64,000 nt of DNA from contig CAWEVH010000004.1 of assembly GCA_963812415.1 (NCBI GenBank), positions 1 through 64,000 on the forward strand. Reading direction: 5' to 3'. The notes under the pieces are model-generated. The model searched no databases. It saw only the letters and a list, made by a program, of their open reading frames with translations, and was not told the DNA's origin. This DNA is from JACVRW01 sp963812415. GTDB taxonomy: Bacteria; Actinomycetota; Thermoleophilia; Solirubrobacterales; Thermoleophilaceae. Positions within the stretch are counted from its first letter, which is position 1. Each line of letters starts with the position of its first letter. Below are positions 23,552 through 34,192 of this stretch, piece by piece. Both the position numbers and the translations under genes were made by a program.

Positions 23552-24659
23552 TCAGCCCCTCTGCGAGAGCAGCCGCTCGCGCGGGTTGACGTCGATCACG
23601 CTCGCCAGCTCGTCGACCACCTCGGCCTGCTCCTTCGAGAGCGAGCGCGGCACGTCGATCAGCAGCCGGTAGCGCACGTCGCCGCGGCCGCGGCCGCCGA
23701 GCTTCGGCGGCCCCTCGCCGCGCAGGCGCTGGACCGTGCCGTGCTGCGTGCCCGGGGGCACGCGGATCCGCTTGCTGCCCGACAGCGTTGGCACCTCGAT
23801 CGTCGCGCCCCGGATCGCCTCCGGGATCGTGATCGGCACCTCCACCTCGAGGTTGTCGCCCTTGCGCGCGAACACGGGCGACTCGGCCACGTGGGTGATC
23901 ACGTAGAGGTCGCCCTGGGCGACCTCCGCGCGGGCCCGCCTCGCCCTTGCCGGCCAGGCGCACCCGGCTGCCCTCGCGCACGCCCGCCGGGATGTTCACG
24001 CGGTAGCGCTTGACCTGACGCGTTCGCCCGCTGCCGTTGCAGGTCGGGCACGGATCCTTGATCTCCGTGCCGGTGCCGCCGCAGAGGGTGCATGGCTGCG
24101 AGATCGAGAAGAGTCCCTGCGACTCCGCCTCCACGCCGCGGCCCTGGCAGCGCGAGCAGATCGTGGGCTGCGTGCCCGGCCTGGCGCCCGTGCCGCGGCA
24201 GGTGGCGCAGGGAGCCGAGAGCGGCACCGCCACCGGCACCTGGGCACCCTCCATGGCCTGCTCGAACGAGATGTGGACCTCGGTCTCGAGGTCGCGCCCG
24301 CGCTCCGGTCGCGGGGTGCGTCCACCGGCGCGACCGCCGGTGGCGTTGCCGAACAGGTCCGAGAGGATGTCGCCGAAGCCGCCGAAGCCGCCGCCCGCCC
24401 CGCCGCCGGGGAAGCCGCCGCCGCCCGCGAAGCCGCCGCCGAAGATGCCGCCGCCCGAGTCGTAGGCCTTGCGCTTCTCCGGGTCGGACAGGATCCCGTA
24501 GGCCTCCTGGACCTCCTTGAAGCGCTCCTCCGCACCCGAGTCCTTGTTCGTGTCGGGGTGGTACTGGCGCGCGAGCTTGCGATAGGCCTTCTTGATCTCC
24601 TCGTCGGAGGCCTTCTTGTCGACGCCGAGCGTCGCGTAGGGATCCCTGACGGCAGGCAT
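23552..24659 (-). CDS. dnaJ: DnaJ co-chaperone (type I), one frameshift
   Basis: DnaJ stimulates DnaK ATPase and delivers clients. The J domain opens DPYATLGVDKKASDEEIKKA and carries the HPD motif in RQYHPDTNKD. A Gly/Phe-rich stretch (GGGIFGGGFAGGGGFPGG) follows, then the four CxxCxGxG zinc motifs: CATCRGTG, CSRCQGRG, CTLCGGTG and CPTCNGSG. The frame changes near 23920-23940, after KGEAGPRGG. The C-terminal client domain continues in the next frame (ITHVAESPVFARKGDNLEVE to RERLLSQRG). A single missing or extra base in a GC-rich run is likely. It lies between grpE (5 bases upstream) and hspR. Confidence 0.93.
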
Positions 24660-24664
24660 CGGCG

Positions 24665-25279
24665 TCAGCCCGAGACCACCACGCGCGCCGGACGGAGAAC
24701 CGTGCCGTTCGCCCGGTAGCCCTTCTCAACCACGTCGACCACCACGCCGGACTCGGCGCCGTTCTCCTCGCGCATCGAGAGCGCCTCGTGCTCGGAGGGG
24801 TCGAAGCGCTCGCCGCTCGGGTCGAACTGCTGCACGCCGTGACGCTCGAGCACCGCGATCAGCTCGGAGTGCACGAGCCGCACGCCCTCCGCCAGATGCT
24901 TCTCGCGCTCCTCGGCGGAGGCGAGCGCGCGCTCGAGGTTGTCCACCACCGGCAGCAGCTCGCGCACGAAGCCGCTCTTGGCCCGGTCGCCCGCGGCCGA
25001 CGTCTCGCGCGCGGCGCGCTTGCGGTAGTTCTCGAAGTCGGCCTGCGCGCGGCGCGCGAGGTCGAGGTACTCGTCCCGCTCGCGCTGGGTGCGCGCGAGC
25101 GGGTCCTCGGGAGCGGGAGCGCTCGCAGGCACCGCCTGCTCGCCAGCCGCCGCCGACTCCTTCTCGGCCAGCCGCTCTTCCTCGTTCGCCGGGTCCTCGT
25201 CGCCGGCGGGCTCGTCGGCCTCGTCGCGCGCGGTGACCGGCTCCTCCTCGGGCGGGAGGCGGGATTCGCTCTCGTACAT
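24665..25279 (-). CDS. grpE: GrpE nucleotide-exchange factor
   Basis: GrpE releases ADP from DnaK. It has 204 residues: a long, acidic, probably disordered N-terminal region (first 65 residues, rich in Glu, Asp, Pro and Ala), then the long dimer-forming helix (ERDEYLDLARRAQADFENYR), the DNLERAL motif, and the C-terminal beta domain (VQQFDPSGERFDPSEHEALS, GYRANGTVLRPARVVVS). It starts two bases past the dnaK stop and ends five bases before dnaJ, so it is co-transcribed. Confidence 0.96.
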   Translation of the reverse strand: MYESESRLPPEEEPVTARDEADEPAGDEDPANEEERLAEKESAAAGEQAVPASAPAPEDPLARTQRERDEYLDLARRAQADFENYRKRAARETSAAGDRAKSGFVRELLPVVDNLERALASAEEREKHLAEGVRLVHSELIAVLERHGVQQFDPSGERFDPSEHEALSMREENGAESGVVVDVVEKGYRANGTVLRPARVVVSG

Positions 25280-25281
25280 GG

Positions 25282-27198
<1,917 letters not shown>

Positions 27199-27258
27199 CC
27201 GTGCTTGCTCCTTTGCCGCTCGTGTTCGGGTCTGACCGCTAACTGGTCGATTCGAAAG

Positions 27259-27284
27259 AAATCTGAGTGCGAGTATGGCAGATC
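27259..27284 (-). promoter_or_regulatory. Heat-shock upstream block of dnaK
   Basis: This matches the clpB block at 21655-21680 over 26 bases with one mismatch. On the coding strand, ATCTG and CAGAT form a perfect 5-base inverted repeat 13 bases apart, with ACTCGCACTC between. GAGT/ACTC half-sites recall the HAIR consensus (CTTGAGT-N7-ACTCAAG). It sits about 60 bases before the dnaK ATG and 52 bases before the divergent FKBP gene. Confidence 0.7.
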
Positions 27285-27335
27285 TTCACACAGGCGCCCA
27301 CCCGCTCGAGCCGTCCATTAGGCTTGCGCAGCCTC

Positions 27336-27893
27336 ATGCGCACCCGCCTCGCCCCGCTCGTCGCACTGATCGCTCTCCTGTTGGCGCTCGGGCTCGCGGC
27401 GTGCGGCTCGGACGACGACGACTCCGACTCGGGCTCCGGCTCGGGCGGGTCGGCCGACACCACAGAGCAGCAGACCGACTCGGGCGAGACCGACAGCGCG
27501 CCCGCCCCGGCGCTCACCGACACGAGCGTGAAGCCGGTGATCGAGAAGCCCACCGGCTCGCCGCCGCGCAAGCTCGTCAAGGAGGACATCGTCAAGGGCA
27601 AGGGCCCAGGCGCCAAGCCGGGCGACACCGTGGTGGTCCACTACGTGGGCGTGAACTTCTCGAACGGCGAGGAGTTCGACGCGTCCTGGGACAGCGGGCA
27701 GCCCTTCCCCGTCCGGCTCGGCGCGGGCGAGGTGATCGCCGGTTGGGAGGAGGGTCTCGTGGGCATCAAGAAGGGTGGCCGCCGCCAGCTCACGATCCCG
27801 CCGGAGCAGGCCTACGGCCCCGCCGGGGCGCCCCCGTCGATCGGGCCGAACGAGACGCTCGTGTTCGTGATCGACGCGCTCGAGATCCAGTAG
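27336..27893 (+). CDS. FKBP-type peptidyl-prolyl isomerase lipoprotein
   Basis: This 185-residue protein starts at the ATG at 27336, which begins the signal peptide MRTRLAPLVALIALLLALGL ending in the lipobox LAAC. A Ser/Asp/Gly/Thr-rich linker (about 24-75) precedes one FKBP domain: DTVVVHYVGVNFSNGEEFDA, PFPVRLGAGEVIAGWEEGLV, GIKKGGRRQLTIPPEQAYG and the final FVIDALEI. The residues that usually line the active site (Y, F, D, W, Y) are present. It probably folds exported proteins at the membrane. It is divergent from dnaK and convergent with the next gene, three bases apart. Confidence 0.93.
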   Translation: MRTRLAPLVALIALLLALGLAACGSDDDDSDSGSGSGGSADTTEQQTDSGETDSAPAPALTDTSVKPVIEKPTGSPPRKLVKEDIVKGKGPGAKPGDTVVVHYVGVNFSNGEEFDASWDSGQPFPVRLGAGEVIAGWEEGLVGIKKGGRRQLTIPPEQAYGPAGAPPSIGPNETLVFVIDALEIQ

Positions 27894-27896
27894 GCC

Positions 27897-29291
27897 CTAG
27901 CCGGCGAAGCTGAGCGGGTAGGCCACGAAGGCGACGCCGAGCAGCGCGACGCCGGCGTAGTCGGAGCGCCTGCGCAGGTCCGGCGGCCGGGCGAGCAGGG
28001 CGAGGGCGAGTAGCACGAAGGGGTCGAAGTACTTCTGGTAGGCGAGCGCCACCGGCAGCGCCGCCAGCAGGAACGAGGCCAGGTAGACGGCAGGCAGCGA
28101 GTCGATGCCGGCACGGCGCACGAGCAGCAGCAGCACGACGAAGCCGAGCGGAACCAGCGCCCAGAACGCGAGCGACGAGCCGAGCAGCGCCGGCAACGCG
28201 TCCGAGATCCTCCACAGGTAGCCGGCGTCCCCGGCGCCCGCGGGTCCCGTCGGCTTGTAGAGGAGCGGCGAGATCAGCAGCAGCAGCACGCCGGCGCCGG
28301 CGGCGAGCAGGAGCGCCCGGCGCGACGGGGGCCGGACTCCCTGGGTTAGGTCGCGAGTGACACCCGCCACGGCGCGCCCGGCCGGCGTGGCGCGCAGCGC
28401 TTGCGCTGTCGGCGTGGCGAGCAGCGAGCGAGCGGCCTGGACCCCGGGCGAGCGCAGCATCTGCAGGCGGCGCCACAGCGACGGGCCGAAGATCACGCTG
28501 CCGTAGAGCCCGGCCAGCGCGATCGTGAAACCGACCGTGCGCAGCGTGATGCTCTCGCGCGAGAGCCCGGCCCGGTCCTCGCAGAGGCCGCACGAGGCGG
28601 GGTCGGCACTCGGCGGCACGAGCCCGTTCCACTCGAGCACGAGCAGCCCGAGCGGCACGACCGACAGCGCGAGCAGCCCGGCGCCGATCAGCGTGTCGCG
28701 GGCGGGCGCCCGCCGGCGCACCAGGAAGAACGCGGCCACCGGGAGCAGCCAGACGAACGCCTGGCGCGTGAGCAGCGCGGCGCAGATCGCGAGGCAGGCG
28801 ACCGCGAAGGCCGCGAGGGAGCCACGCCTCGAGTACGCGTGCACGCGCTCGAGCGCCACCAGCGCGAAGAGGATCGCGAGGTTGTCGGTGAGCAGCGTGA
28901 AGGAGACGCCGAACACGTACGGCGAGAGCACGAACAGCAGCGTGAGCGCGAAGGCCTGCCAGGGCCCGAGCGGCGTGGCGCGGCGCAGCAGCCGCAGCAG
29001 CGCCAGCGCCATCGCGTACGAGAACAGCACGTTCAGCAGCCGCAGCTTCCAGAGCTCGAAGCCCACGAGCTCGCCCCACCAGGCGGTGAGCACGTGGTAC
29101 AGGGGCGTCTGGGCCGACGGATAGTCGGACAGGTCGAAGCGCTCCGACAGCCCGAGGATCGTGGGCAGCTGGTAGACGCGGGCGTCGGAGCCGTGGAACG
29201 TGTCGATCTCGACGGTCAGGCCCTTGAGGACCGCGATCCCGATGAGGAAGGGGACCGCGAGCAGCGCCGGCTGCAGCCAGCTTCGCCTCAC
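27897..29291 (-). CDS. Polytopic GT-C-like membrane glycosyltransferase
   Basis: The 464-residue protein starts at a GTG overlapping the nth stop (GTGA) and has about ten hydrophobic helices. The first outer loop, EIDTFHGSDARVYQLPTILG, has Asp residues where GT-C enzymes keep their catalytic acid. DYPSAQTPLYHVLTAWWGEL, FTLLTDNLAILFALVALER and LTRQAFVWLLPV resemble the Alg10/DIE2 branch (TDN and RQ motifs). A lipid-phosphate-sugar donor and a cell-surface glycan or glycoprotein product are inferred only. Coupling with nth is probably positional. Confidence 0.6.
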   Translation of the reverse strand: MRRSWLQPALLAVPFLIGIAVLKGLTVEIDTFHGSDARVYQLPTILGLSERFDLSDYPSAQTPLYHVLTAWWGELVGFELWKLRLLNVLFSYAMALALLRLLRRATPLGPWQAFALTLLFVLSPYVFGVSFTLLTDNLAILFALVALERVHAYSRRGSLAAFAVACLAICAALLTRQAFVWLLPVAAFFLVRRRAPARDTLIGAGLLALSVVPLGLLVLEWNGLVPPSADPASCGLCEDRAGLSRESITLRTVGFTIALAGLYGSVIFGPSLWRRLQMLRSPGVQAARSLLATPTAQALRATPAGRAVAGVTRDLTQGVRPPSRRALLLAAGAGVLLLLISPLLYKPTGPAGAGDAGYLWRISDALPALLGSSLAFWALVPLGFVVLLLLVRRAGIDSLPAVYLASFLLAALPVALAYQKYFDPFVLLALALLARPPDLRRRSDYAGVALLGVAFVAYPLSFAG

Positions 29292-29956
29292 GCGGCCGCG
29301 AGCCGCCGCCGGCCCTCGGGACACATGCGCTTGAGCGGGCAGTCGGCGCAGGCGGGCGCGCGCGCCGTGCAGGTGCGGCGACCGTGGCGGATCAGCAGCA
29401 CGTGGATCTCGTAGGCCTCCTGCGCGTCGCTGCCCACCAGGCGCGCCAGCTCGTCGTGCGCGAGGTCGAAGGACGCCTTCTCGGGCCAGAGCCCGAGGCG
29501 CGAGCCCACCCGGTAGACGTGCGTGTCCACCGGCGGGTCCGGGCGGCCGAGCGCGAACAGCAGCACGCAGGCGGCCGTCTTGCGGCCGACGCCGGGCAGC
29601 TCGCACAGGTAGTCGCGCGCTTCCTCGAGCGGTGCAGTCTCGAGCCAGGCGAGATCGTCGTCGCCGATCGCGTCGAGGATCTGGTGGATGCGCACGGCCT
29701 TGGTGGGCGCGAGCCCCCCGGGTCGCAGGGCGTCCTCGAGCTCGTCGAGCGGCGCGTGGGCCACCTCCTCCCAGGAGGCGAAGCGCTCGCGCATGCGCGC
29801 GTACGCCACGTCACGGTTGCGGTCGTTCGTGTTCTGCGAGAGCACGGTGAGAATCAGCTCGTCGATCGGCGCGTGATGAGGACGCAGGATCGGGCGCCCG
29901 TACTCCTTGCGGAGCCGGTCGCGGATCCTCCGCAGCCTGCGTCGGTCGGTGGGCAC
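29288..29956 (-). CDS. nth: Endonuclease III (DNA glycosylase / AP lyase)
   Basis: Nth removes oxidised pyrimidines and nicks the abasic site. The 222-residue protein has the helix-hairpin-helix LPGVGRKTAACVLLFALGRP, containing the catalytic Lys, and PPVDTHVYRVGSRLGL with the catalytic Asp. The [4Fe-4S] cluster loop is C-x6-C-x2-C-x5-C (TCTARAPACADCPLKRMCP). The GTG at 29956 is chosen because the N-terminal helix RRRLRRIRDRLRKEYG follows directly. It is divergent from a hydrolase 12 bases away, so the promoters overlap the start regions. Confidence 0.93.
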   Translation of the reverse strand: MPTDRRRLRRIRDRLRKEYGRPILRPHHAPIDELILTVLSQNTNDRNRDVAYARMRERFASWEEVAHAPLDELEDALRPGGLAPTKAVRIHQILDAIGDDDLAWLETAPLEEARDYLCELPGVGRKTAACVLLFALGRPDPPVDTHVYRVGSRLGLWPEKASFDLAHDELARLVGSDAQEAYEIHVLLIRHGRRTCTARAPACADCPLKRMCPEGRRRLAAA

Positions 29957-29968
29957 GGCCGGGATGGT

Positions 29969-30752
29969 ATGAACGCGCGCGTGGAGATCGTCGCGCGCAC
30001 CACCGAGGTCGCCGACCTGCCGGTGCACTGGCGCCAGGCGGGCGAGACGCCGGTGCTCTACCTGCACGGGGTCCCGACGTCGTCCTTCGACTGGATCCCC
30101 TTCCTCGAGCGCTACGGCGGCGTGGCGCCCGACCTGCCCGGCTTCGGCCGCTCGGCCAAGCCGGGCTCGTTCGACTATTCGATCGCCGGCTACGACCGCT
30201 TCCTCGAGTCGTTCGTCGACCACGCCGGCCTGGAGCGCTTCGCGCTCGTCATGCACGACTGGGGCGGCGTCGGACTCGCGCTCGCCCAGCGCTTCCCCGA
30301 GCGCGTCGAGCGGCTCGTGCTGTTCTCGACTCTGCCGCTCCTGCCCGGGCTTCGAGTGGCACCGGGTGGCGCGCGGCTGGCGCACGCCCGTCGTCGGCGA
30401 GCTCATGATGGGCTTCACGCGGCGCTTCAGCATGCGCCGGGAGCTCCCGCGCGAGCTCGCCGATCACGCCTGGGAGTGCTTCGACCACGGCACCCAGCGG
30501 GCGATCCTCAGGCTCTACCGCTCGGCGGAACCGGAGCTGCTCGAGCGTGCGGGGGAGCGGCTCGGCGAGCTGCGCTGTCCGGCACTCGTGCTCTGGCCGA
30601 CGGACGACCCCTACGTCGCCCCGGAGTTCGGGCGCCGCTACGCCGACGCGCTCGGGGGCGAGGTCGAGCTCGAGCTGGTGGACGGCGGCCACTGGAGCTG
30701 GCACGCGCGGCCCGAGCTGGTCGCGCGCGCCACGAGCTTTCTGGGCGCCTGA
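29969..30752 (+). CDS. Alpha/beta-fold hydrolase, one frameshift
   Basis: The protein begins MNARVEIVARTTEVADLPVH. VLYLHGVPTSSFDW is the oxyanion HG motif, and FALVMHDWGGVGLALAQRFP has Asp as nucleophile (HDWGG), as in haloalkane dehalogenases and epoxide hydrolases rather than serine esterases. The frame shifts near 30350: removing one G from CCCGGGCTTC restores PGFEWHRVARGWRTP. The lid and acid part follow (LVLWPTDDPYVAPEF), with the catalytic His in VDGGHWSWHARPEL. The restored length is about 260 residues. The substrate is unknown; haloalkane dehalogenase-like or epoxide-hydrolase-like activity is possible. Confidence 0.8.
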
Positions 30753-30770
30753 CGGACCGCTGCGGTCGGC

Positions 30771-30776
30771 TACCGT
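30771..30776 (+). promoter_or_regulatory. Predicted minus-10 box (TACCGT), leaderless
   Basis: TACCGT lies seven bases before a GTG at 30784. This spacing supports 30784 rather than the in-frame GTG at 30775 as the start of the next gene. Confidence 0.45.
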
Positions 30777-30783
30777 GTCGTCC

Positions 30784-32493
30784 GTGCTGCGCGCCGTGCT
30801 GTCCGCCGTCACGGCGCCGCCTCGCGTCCCGGGCGCCCCGCCCGCGGAGGAGGCGCCGCCGCCCCGCCCACGCTTCGGACCTCGCGGGGCGCTGCCCTGG
30901 TATCGCCGGATCGACCCCTGGCACGCGGCGCCGATCCTCGCGGCGGTCGCGATCGCGATCGTCTACCTGATCTGGCAGCCGCGCACGGTCGACCTGGCCG
31001 CCCACACGTTCCGGGCCGACCTGTTCGGCGAGGAGGGCTTCACGATCTGGAACGGCCAGTGGTACGGCGGTCATCACACGCCGGCCTACTCGATCCTCTC
31101 GCCTCCGCTCGCCTGGCTGTTCTCGCCGCCACTCGTGCTGGCGGCATCGGCCGTGGCCTCGGCGGCGCTGTTCGCGCCGCTCGCGCGCGGGCACTGGGGC
31201 GAAAGGGCGGCGCGCTGGGGCTCGCTCTGGTTCGGCATCGGGTCGGGCACGCTGCTGTTCACGAGCCGGCTGCCGTTCGCGATCGGCGTGACCTTCGGCC
31301 TCGCGGCCCTGCTCGCCCTCCAGCGCCACCGCTACGGCTGGGCGATCGTGCTCGCCGTGCTCTGCCCGCTCGGCAGCCCCGTGGCGGGCCTCTTCCTCGC
31401 GATGGCCGGGGTGGCGTACGCGATCGCCGAGCGCCGCAACCCCGTCAACAGGCTCGAGGGCCTGGCGATCGCGGTCGCGGCGTTCCTCCCGCCGATGTTC
31501 CTGGCGTGGGCGTTCCCGGAGGGCGGCTGGGCGCCCTTCCCCACCTCCGCCTACGTGCCGATCCCGCTGTTCGCGATCGCCTGCCTGCTCCTGCTTCCGC
31601 GCGAGGAGACCGCGCTGCGCTGGGGCGTAGTCCTGTACGGCCTGGGCGCCACGCTCGCGCTTGCGATCGAGACGCCGATGGGCGGCAACGCCGTCCGCCT
31701 CGGCGCGCTGTTCGGCGGCCCCGTGCTGTTGTGCGCGCTCTGGGGTCGCCCCTGGACCCGCCGCATCTGGGCGCTGCCGATCCTGGCGGTGGGCTTCGCC
31801 ACGCTCGCCTTCTGGCAGTGGTCACCGGCGGTGCGCGACGTGATCAAGTACCTCGAGGACCCGGCGGCGAAGTCGGACTACTTCGAGCCGCTGCGCCAGT
31901 TCCTGTTGCGGCTGCCCGACCAGCGCCGGATCGAGATCCCGTTCACACGGTCGCACTGGGAGGGCTCCGAGATCGGCATGGACCAGGCGCTCGCGCGCGG
32001 CTGGCTGCGCCAGCTCGACACGGGCCTGCACCCGATCTTCTACCGCGACGGCATGAACGAGCTCACCTACGCCAGCTGGCTCTCGGACAACGCGGTGCGC
32101 TACGTCGCCCTCCCGAGCGCGAAGCCCGACAAGAGCTCCTACCGCGAGCGCGCGCTGATCGAGAAGGGGCTGCCCTACCTGCGGCTGCGCTGGAAGTCCG
32201 AGGACTGGCGCGTGTACGAGGTGCTCCTGCCCTCGCCGCTCGTGATCGCGGAGGGGGACGCCAACATCGTGCTCGAGCAGTTCCAGTCGGACGAGCTGCT
32301 GCTCGACGTGAAGACGCCCGGCGAGGCGATCGTGAAGGTGCGCTGGACGCCGTACTGGTTCGCCTCGAACGCCTGCGTCGAGCCCGACGGCGACTGGACG
32401 AAGGTGATCGCCGAAGAGGAGGGCTTCGTGCGGCTCTCCACCCGCTTCGCCCCCGAGCGCCTCTTCCAGCGCGGCCGCCGCTGCGACGACTGA
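30784..32493 (+). CDS. Large polytopic membrane protein, possible GT-C enzyme
   Basis: The protein is about 569 residues: a Pro/Arg-rich cytoplasmic head, about ten hydrophobic segments between residues 50 and 340, then a soluble C-terminal part of about 230 residues. After the first helix comes a loop, RTVDLAAHTFRADLFGEEGF, then WNGQWYGGHHTPAYSILSPP. The acidic residues in the first outer loop and the overall plan resemble GT-C glycosyltransferases. No firm family can be named. The late RIEIPFTRSHWEGSE and the beta-rich end are conserved-looking but unassigned. It may act in cell-envelope glycan assembly together with the GT-C-like gene at 27.9 kb. Confidence 0.6.
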   Translation: MLRAVLSAVTAPPRVPGAPPAEEAPPPRPRFGPRGALPWYRRIDPWHAAPILAAVAIAIVYLIWQPRTVDLAAHTFRADLFGEEGFTIWNGQWYGGHHTPAYSILSPPLAWLFSPPLVLAASAVASAALFAPLARGHWGERAARWGSLWFGIGSGTLLFTSRLPFAIGVTFGLAALLALQRHRYGWAIVLAVLCPLGSPVAGLFLAMAGVAYAIAERRNPVNRLEGLAIAVAAFLPPMFLAWAFPEGGWAPFPTSAYVPIPLFAIACLLLLPREETALRWGVVLYGLGATLALAIETPMGGNAVRLGALFGGPVLLCALWGRPWTRRIWALPILAVGFATLAFWQWSPAVRDVIKYLEDPAAKSDYFEPLRQFLLRLPDQRRIEIPFTRSHWEGSEIGMDQALARGWLRQLDTGLHPIFYRDGMNELTYASWLSDNAVRYVALPSAKPDKSSYRERALIEKGLPYLRLRWKSEDWRVYEVLLPSPLVIAEGDANIVLEQFQSDELLLDVKTPGEAIVKVRWTPYWFASNACVEPDGDWTKVIAEEEGFVRLSTRFAPERLFQRGRRCDD

Positions 32494-32535
32494 TCCGGCG
32501 CTGATCCGAGCCGCCCGGGCAGCTAGGCTAGGCGG

Positions 32536-33348
32536 TTGGTGGCCGCCCTCAGGACTCATCCGATCTATCGCCAGCTCATGAGGGTCTGGCGCCTGAGCGG
32601 GCGCTGGCTGCCGCAGGGCTGGCTCGACGCGATCCGCCAGCTCGCGCTCTTCGCCGGGGCCTACTACGTGTACCGGCTGGTGCGCGGCTTCGTGGACGGA
32701 CAGGCCGGCCTGGCGTTCGAGAACGCGCGCACGCTGGTTGACATCGAGCGCTCGCTCGGGCTGTTCTTCGAGCCCGGGCTCCAGGCCTGGGCCAAGGGCG
32801 AGGAGTGGCTGCTCTGGTTCGCCAACTGGATGTACGTGAACTCCCACTTCGTGGTCACCACCACGTTCCTGATCTGGCTCTACATCGCGCGGAACCACGC
32901 CTACTACTTCGTGCGCAACATGTTCCTGGTCGCGATGGGACTGGCGCTCGTGGGCTATCTCGCCTACCCCACGGCGCCGCCGCGCTTCCTGCCCGAGTGG
33001 GGTTTCTCGGACACGGTCGCGAGCTTCGTCGGCGAGACCGCCGAGCAGAGCGCGAACGTGCTCTACAACCCGTTCGCCGCGGTGCCGAGCATGCACGTCG
33101 CGTTCGCCCTGATGATCGCCGTACCCGCCTTCGTGCTCGTGCGCAACCGCGTGCTCAAGGCGCTCTGGGCCATGTACCCGCTGGTGGTGACCTTCGTCGT
33201 GATGGTCACCGCCAACCACTACTGGCTCGACGCCGCGCTCGGGGCGCTCGTGGCCGCCGTCTCGGCCTATGCCGCCAGCGCCGCCTTCGCACGCGCGCGG
33301 CCGGAGGCGTGGGCGTTCCGCACCGCCGGCGCCAAGGCGCCCGCGTGA
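32536..33348 (+). CDS. PAP2-superfamily membrane protein (Aur1/Ipt-like)
   Basis: The 270-residue protein starts TTG-GTG at 32536/32539, with TAGGCT six bases before the TTG. It has about six membrane helices. The PAP2-type residues are in NPFAAVPSMHVAFALMIAVP (Ser-x-His) and VTANHYWLDAALGALVA (His...Asp), with YPTAPPRFLP as the earlier motif, as in the inositol-phosphotransferase (Aur1) branch. It overlaps the PI-phosphate synthase gene by GTGA, and ino1 follows. It may be the phosphatase that turns PI-phosphate into PI, or it may transfer phosphoinositol; this is inference from position. Confidence 0.75.
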   Translation: MVAALRTHPIYRQLMRVWRLSGRWLPQGWLDAIRQLALFAGAYYVYRLVRGFVDGQAGLAFENARTLVDIERSLGLFFEPGLQAWAKGEEWLLWFANWMYVNSHFVVTTTFLIWLYIARNHAYYFVRNMFLVAMGLALVGYLAYPTAPPRFLPEWGFSDTVASFVGETAEQSANVLYNPFAAVPSMHVAFALMIAVPAFVLVRNRVLKALWAMYPLVVTFVVMVTANHYWLDAALGALVAAVSAYAASAAFARARPEAWAFRTAGAKAPA

Positions 33349-34052
33349 GCGACGACGTCTCCGTACGGCCACGCACCGGGAGGCCATCCCCTGCGCAGCC
33401 GGCCGAGCCGGCTGCTTCGGGCCTCGGCCGCGACGGGAGGGAGGGTCCGCTAACAGGAGCCGAGATCCGGATGCTGGCGCGCTCGCGGCTGATCGAGTCG
33501 CGGCTCACGCCCAACGCGATCTCGATCACCGGGCTCGTGGGGAACATCATCGCCGCGGTCCTGATCGTCGAGAACCACTTCGTGCTCGGCGGCGTCGCGT
33601 TCATCCTTGGCTCGGTCTGCGACATGCTGGACGGCCGCTACTCGCGCATGTCCGGCAAAGGCTCGCCGTTCGGCGCCTTCCTCGACTCCACCCTCGACCG
33701 CGTCTCCGAGGGCATCGTGCTCACCGCCGTGGCGGCCTACTTCGCCCAGCAGCAGGACGACGTCGCCACCGGGGCCACGGTGCTCACGGTCGTCGGCTCG
33801 TTCTCGGTCAGCTACACGCGCGCCCGTGCCGAGGCGCTCGGCGTCGAGTGCAAGGTGGGGATAGCCTCGCGCGCGGTCCGGGTAGTGATCCTGTCGATAG
33901 GCCTGGTGTTTGCCGCCGGTGAGCTTGTGCCAGACTTGGATCTGCTCGAGCCGGCCATCTACGTGATGGCCGCGCTGACGATCTTCACCACGTTCCAGCG
34001 GGTGATCCACGTCCGGAAGCAGCTCAGGGCGCTCCCACAGGCGACGGCGTAG
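33345..34052 (+). CDS. CDP-alcohol phosphatidyltransferase, probable PI-phosphate synthase
   Basis: The 235-residue membrane enzyme is of the family that joins CDP-diacylglycerol to an alcohol. The active-site motif reads DMLDGRYSR...GAFLDSTLDR (about residues 88-120), keeping all four Asp; the usual Ala before Arg is Ser. In Mycobacterium the homologue makes phosphatidylinositol phosphate from inositol-1-phosphate. The ino1 gene 140 bases downstream makes that substrate, which supports the same job here. The first 45 residues are a Pro/Ala-rich extension, of which residues about 13-26 are encoded by the 41-base repeat. It overlaps the PAP2 stop by GTGA. Confidence 0.85.
   Translation: MSDDVSVRPRTGRPSPAQPAEPAASGLGRDGREGPLTGAEIRMLARSRLIESRLTPNAISITGLVGNIIAAVLIVENHFVLGGVAFILGSVCDMLDGRYSRMSGKGSPFGAFLDSTLDRVSEGIVLTAVAAYFAQQQDDVATGATVLTVVGSFSVSYTRARAEALGVECKVGIASRAVRVVILSIGLVFAAGELVPDLDLLEPAIYVMAALTIFTTFQRVIHVRKQLRALPQATA
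33383..33423. repeat. 41-base palindromic repeat, copy 2 (inside the PI-phosphate synthase gene)
   Basis: This is identical to 7568-7608 over 41 bases. Here it is read on the plus strand in a different frame, giving PSPAQPAEPAASG within the N-terminal extension. A shorter, imperfect relative (core CAGCCGGCTCGGCC, inverted) lies just past this gene's stop, at 34061-34074. Confidence 0.85.
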
Positions 34053-34192
34053 TGCGCGAGCAGCCGGCTCGGCCGGGTGCGAGCGATTGGAGGATTTTGT
34101 AACCGAACGGGCGTTCCCGGGTTCGTTTCCCGGTGGTCTCCACGCGAGGAGGCCGTTCCCCCCGTGAAATCTGCAGGAGGCCCCCAGCAGCC
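34053..34192. other. Leader of ino1 with hairpins
   Basis: The 140 bases between the PI-phosphate synthase gene and ino1 hold the partial repeat at 34061-34074 and a 5-base stem CCGGG/CCCGG around TTCGTTT (about 34119-34135). The latter looks like a tRNA T arm but lacks the conserved A58. A GCAGGAGG ribosome-binding site lies at 34173-34180. A regulatory leader is possible, but none is recognised. Confidence 0.4.

Noticed and set aside
34100..34142. Possible tRNA-Thr(TGT) remnant upstream of ino1
   Set aside because: A TTTGTAA loop-like string and a CCGGG-TTCGTTT-CCCGG stem are present, but the T loop lacks A58 and no matching acceptor or D arm exists.
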